Below, one piece after another: positions 6,417 to 7,875 of a stretch of DNA of 7,875 bases (position 1 is the first letter of the stretch; every line of letters starts with the position of its first letter). The notes below the pieces were generated by a model that saw only the letters and a list, made by a program, of their open reading frames with translations, had not been told where the DNA came from and searched no databases. The DNA comes from Bacteroides sp. (GTDB taxonomy: Bacteria > Bacteroidota > Bacteroidia > Bacteroidales > Bacteroidaceae): the NCBI GenBank assembly GCA_019412865.1, contig DXOJ01000458.1, positions 22,338-30,212 of the forward strand, in the 5' to 3' direction. The translations under genes were made by a program, and so were the position numbers.

Positions 6417-7875
6417 TTACATCATTGCTAATAATATCATCTGTCCCGTTAGAATACGGAGGAACATTGATAACGGATAAACTGTAGAGTATCCCACTGC
6501 CGGAGCATCTCCGGAGGTTGTTTGATTGGCATAAGCCAATGCCGGTGGGTCGGTATTACTACCGGCTATCAATCCCATCAGGGTGAAGTAGTTTACCTTA
6601 TAATATAATCTTGCGATGGTGCCGATGATAAGTAGCGGGATAACGGTGATAAGGAAACCGGAACCTACGTATAGTAATCCGTCTCCCTCGACTACCGTTT
6701 GCACGAAATTGGCACCGGCATCTATACCGACACTGGCAAGGAAGAGAACGATACCGATTTCACGAAGCATCAGGTTGGCACTCATGGTTGTATAAGTCAC
6801 TAAATGCAGCTTATGACCGAAACGGCCGATAAGAATAGCCACTACCAGCGGTCCGCCTGCCAAACCTAATTTTAAAGGAGTCGGCATACCCGGGAATGCA
6901 ATCGGAAGACTACCCAGAAGGATACCTAAGAAGATACCAACGAAGATCGTAACAATGTTCGGTGTATCCAAGCGTTTTAACTGATTACCCAGTACACCGG
7001 CAACACGTTCCACTGCATCTTGCTGTCCTACCACCATAACGCGGTCACCTACCTGAAGTATCAGATTCGGATCGGCAAACAGGTCCATACCGGAACGGTT
7101 GATACGAGTGACATTGACCCCATACATACTACGGAAGTGCATAGAACCTAATGTTTTACCATTGATTTCCGGTTTGGTAACCAGAATACGACGGGAAACC
7201 ATTGGGAGGTCTTGTTTTTCCCAGTCGAGCTCCACTTCTTTTCCGATAAATACTACAATTGCAGGAGCGTCTTCTTCCGAGCAGACGATAAATAACTGGT
7301 CGCCTATATTAAACACTGTTTCATGGTCGGGAATACTTACATGACCATCATGGCGAATTCGGGAGCAAACGAACTTACGGCCCAGGAAATTCTTGATTTC
7401 AATCAGCGTTTTTCCACTAATTGATTCATTGCGAACTTCCAGGCTCATCATGTGAGGTTTGTGGTGTGAATCTCCACTTTGGATTTTCAGGCTTTCTTCT
7501 TCTTTCGCCATATTGACACGGAAGATGTAACGGATGGCAATGATAGAACCAATGATACCTACCACACCGAGGGGATAAGCACATGCATAACCGAGAGCAA
7601 TCTGCGGACCGGTATAATGCAACTGATTCAGAGCCTCATTGGCAGCACCAAGTCCCGGAGTATTTGTCACTGCTCCGTAAAGGATACCTACCATCATCGG
7701 CAGTTCTACCCGGCCGTTCCAGAGGTAATAAAGCCCCAGTGCGACAGCAATATTTAACACTACGATGCCTACAGCCAACAGGTTTAATGTCATTCCTCCT
7801 TTTTTGAAAGAGGAGAAGAAAGATGGCCCCACCTGAAGACCGATACAGAATACGAACAAGATCAATCCGAATTCA
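6417..7875 (-). CDS. YidE/AspT-family putative transporter with two RCK_C domains (N-terminus cut off by the window edge)
   Basis: This is an inner-membrane transporter of the aspartate:alanine exchanger-like (AAEx, YidE/AspT) family; the substrate of this member is unknown. The reading frame stays open to the right edge, so the true start lies outside. There are 485 visible residues, and family members of about 550 imply roughly 70 missing. The visible part starts in a membrane helix ([17 protein letters not shown]). Helices follow to about residue 117, then a cytoplasmic stretch with two RCK_C/TrkA_C regulatory domains (about 144-213 and 227-300, with [15 protein letters not shown] and [15 protein letters not shown] as matching strands). 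A second membrane half ends at MILLAMM. The two halves carry repeated signature loops, [10 protein letters not shown] (70-79) and [11 protein letters not shown] (440-450), each followed by a GY..(A/V)YPL motif, as expected for the family's internal duplication. It converges on the kinase-like gene across a shared terminator and looks intact. Confidence 0.9.
   Translation of the reverse strand, partial: EFGLILFVFCIGLQVGPSFFSSFKKGGMTLNLLAVGIVVLNIAVALGLYYLWNGRVELPMMVGILYGAVTNTPGLGAANEALNQLHYTGPQIALGYACAYPLGVVGIIGSIIAIRYIFRVNMAKEEESLKIQSGDSHHKPHMMSLEVRNESISGKTLIEIKNFLGRKFVCSRIRHDGHVSIPDHETVFNIGDQLFIVCSEEDAPAIVVFIGKEVELDWEKQDLPMVSRRILVTKPEINGKTLGSMHFRSMYGVNVTRINRSGMDLFADPNLILQVGDRVMVVGQQDAVERVAGVLGNQLKRLDTPNIVTIFVGIFLGILLGSLPIAFPGMPTPLKLGLAGGPLVVAILIGRFGHKLHLVTYTTMSANLMLREIGIVLFLASVGIDAGANFVQTVVEGDGLLYVGSGFLITVIPLLIIGTIARLYYKVNYFTLMGLIAGSNTDPPALAYANQTTSGDAPAVGYSTVYPLSMFLRILTGQMILLAMM

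Noticed and set aside
1..7875. CRISPR arrays, insertion sequences, tRNA or rRNA genes, phage genes
   Set aside because: No spaced direct repeats, transposase motifs, terminal repeats or tRNA-like sequence were seen. The window is densely packed with ordinary chromosomal genes.

Overview
The window looks like chromosomal DNA from a member of the Bacteroidota, most likely Bacteroides or a close relative. The reasons are a large outer-membrane barrel protein with an N-terminal carboxypeptidase-regulatory-like domain, a cytidylate-kinase-like protein and a YidE/AspT-type transporter of the kind common in that group, several matches to the Bacteroidetes -7 promoter element TAnnTTTG, and start codons preceded by A-rich sequence instead of clear Shine-Dalgarno sites. 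The species cannot be fixed from the sequence alone.

Left part (1-2748, minus strand): a compact operon read right to left, cobU-cobT-cobS-cobC. The genes are 2, 1 and 8 bases apart, and cobC runs off the left edge. Together they form the nucleotide-loop-assembly branch of cobalamin (vitamin B12) synthesis. CobU activates adenosylcobinamide to its GDP form, CobT makes alpha-ribazole phosphate from the lower-ligand base, CobS joins the two in the membrane, and CobC removes the phosphate. This set is enough to finish B12 from salvaged cobinamide or from a corrin ring made elsewhere in the genome.

Middle (2749-2884): a 136-base divergent intergenic region with a TAnnTTTG element facing each way and a 12-base perfect palindrome between them. 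It has no visible B12 box and is too short for a typical full cobalamin riboswitch upstream of the predicted cobU start site.

Right of it (2885-5641, plus strand): a 918-residue outer-membrane beta-barrel protein of the TonB-receptor-like type with no SusD-like partner next to it. It is followed after 52 bases by a cytidylate-kinase-like P-loop protein (5694-6326), which has its own possible -7 element.

Right end (6417-7875, minus strand): a convergent, incomplete YidE/AspT-family transporter with two RCK_C domains between its membrane halves. A strong hairpin at 6355-6396 separates the kinase and transporter genes and is built to work as a terminator in both directions.

Nothing in the window amounts to a clearly new system. 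The more interesting points are the lack of an obvious riboswitch at the B12 operon, the palindrome in the divergent promoter region, the unpaired barrel protein beside B12 genes, and a cysteine-rich insert in the kinase-like protein.
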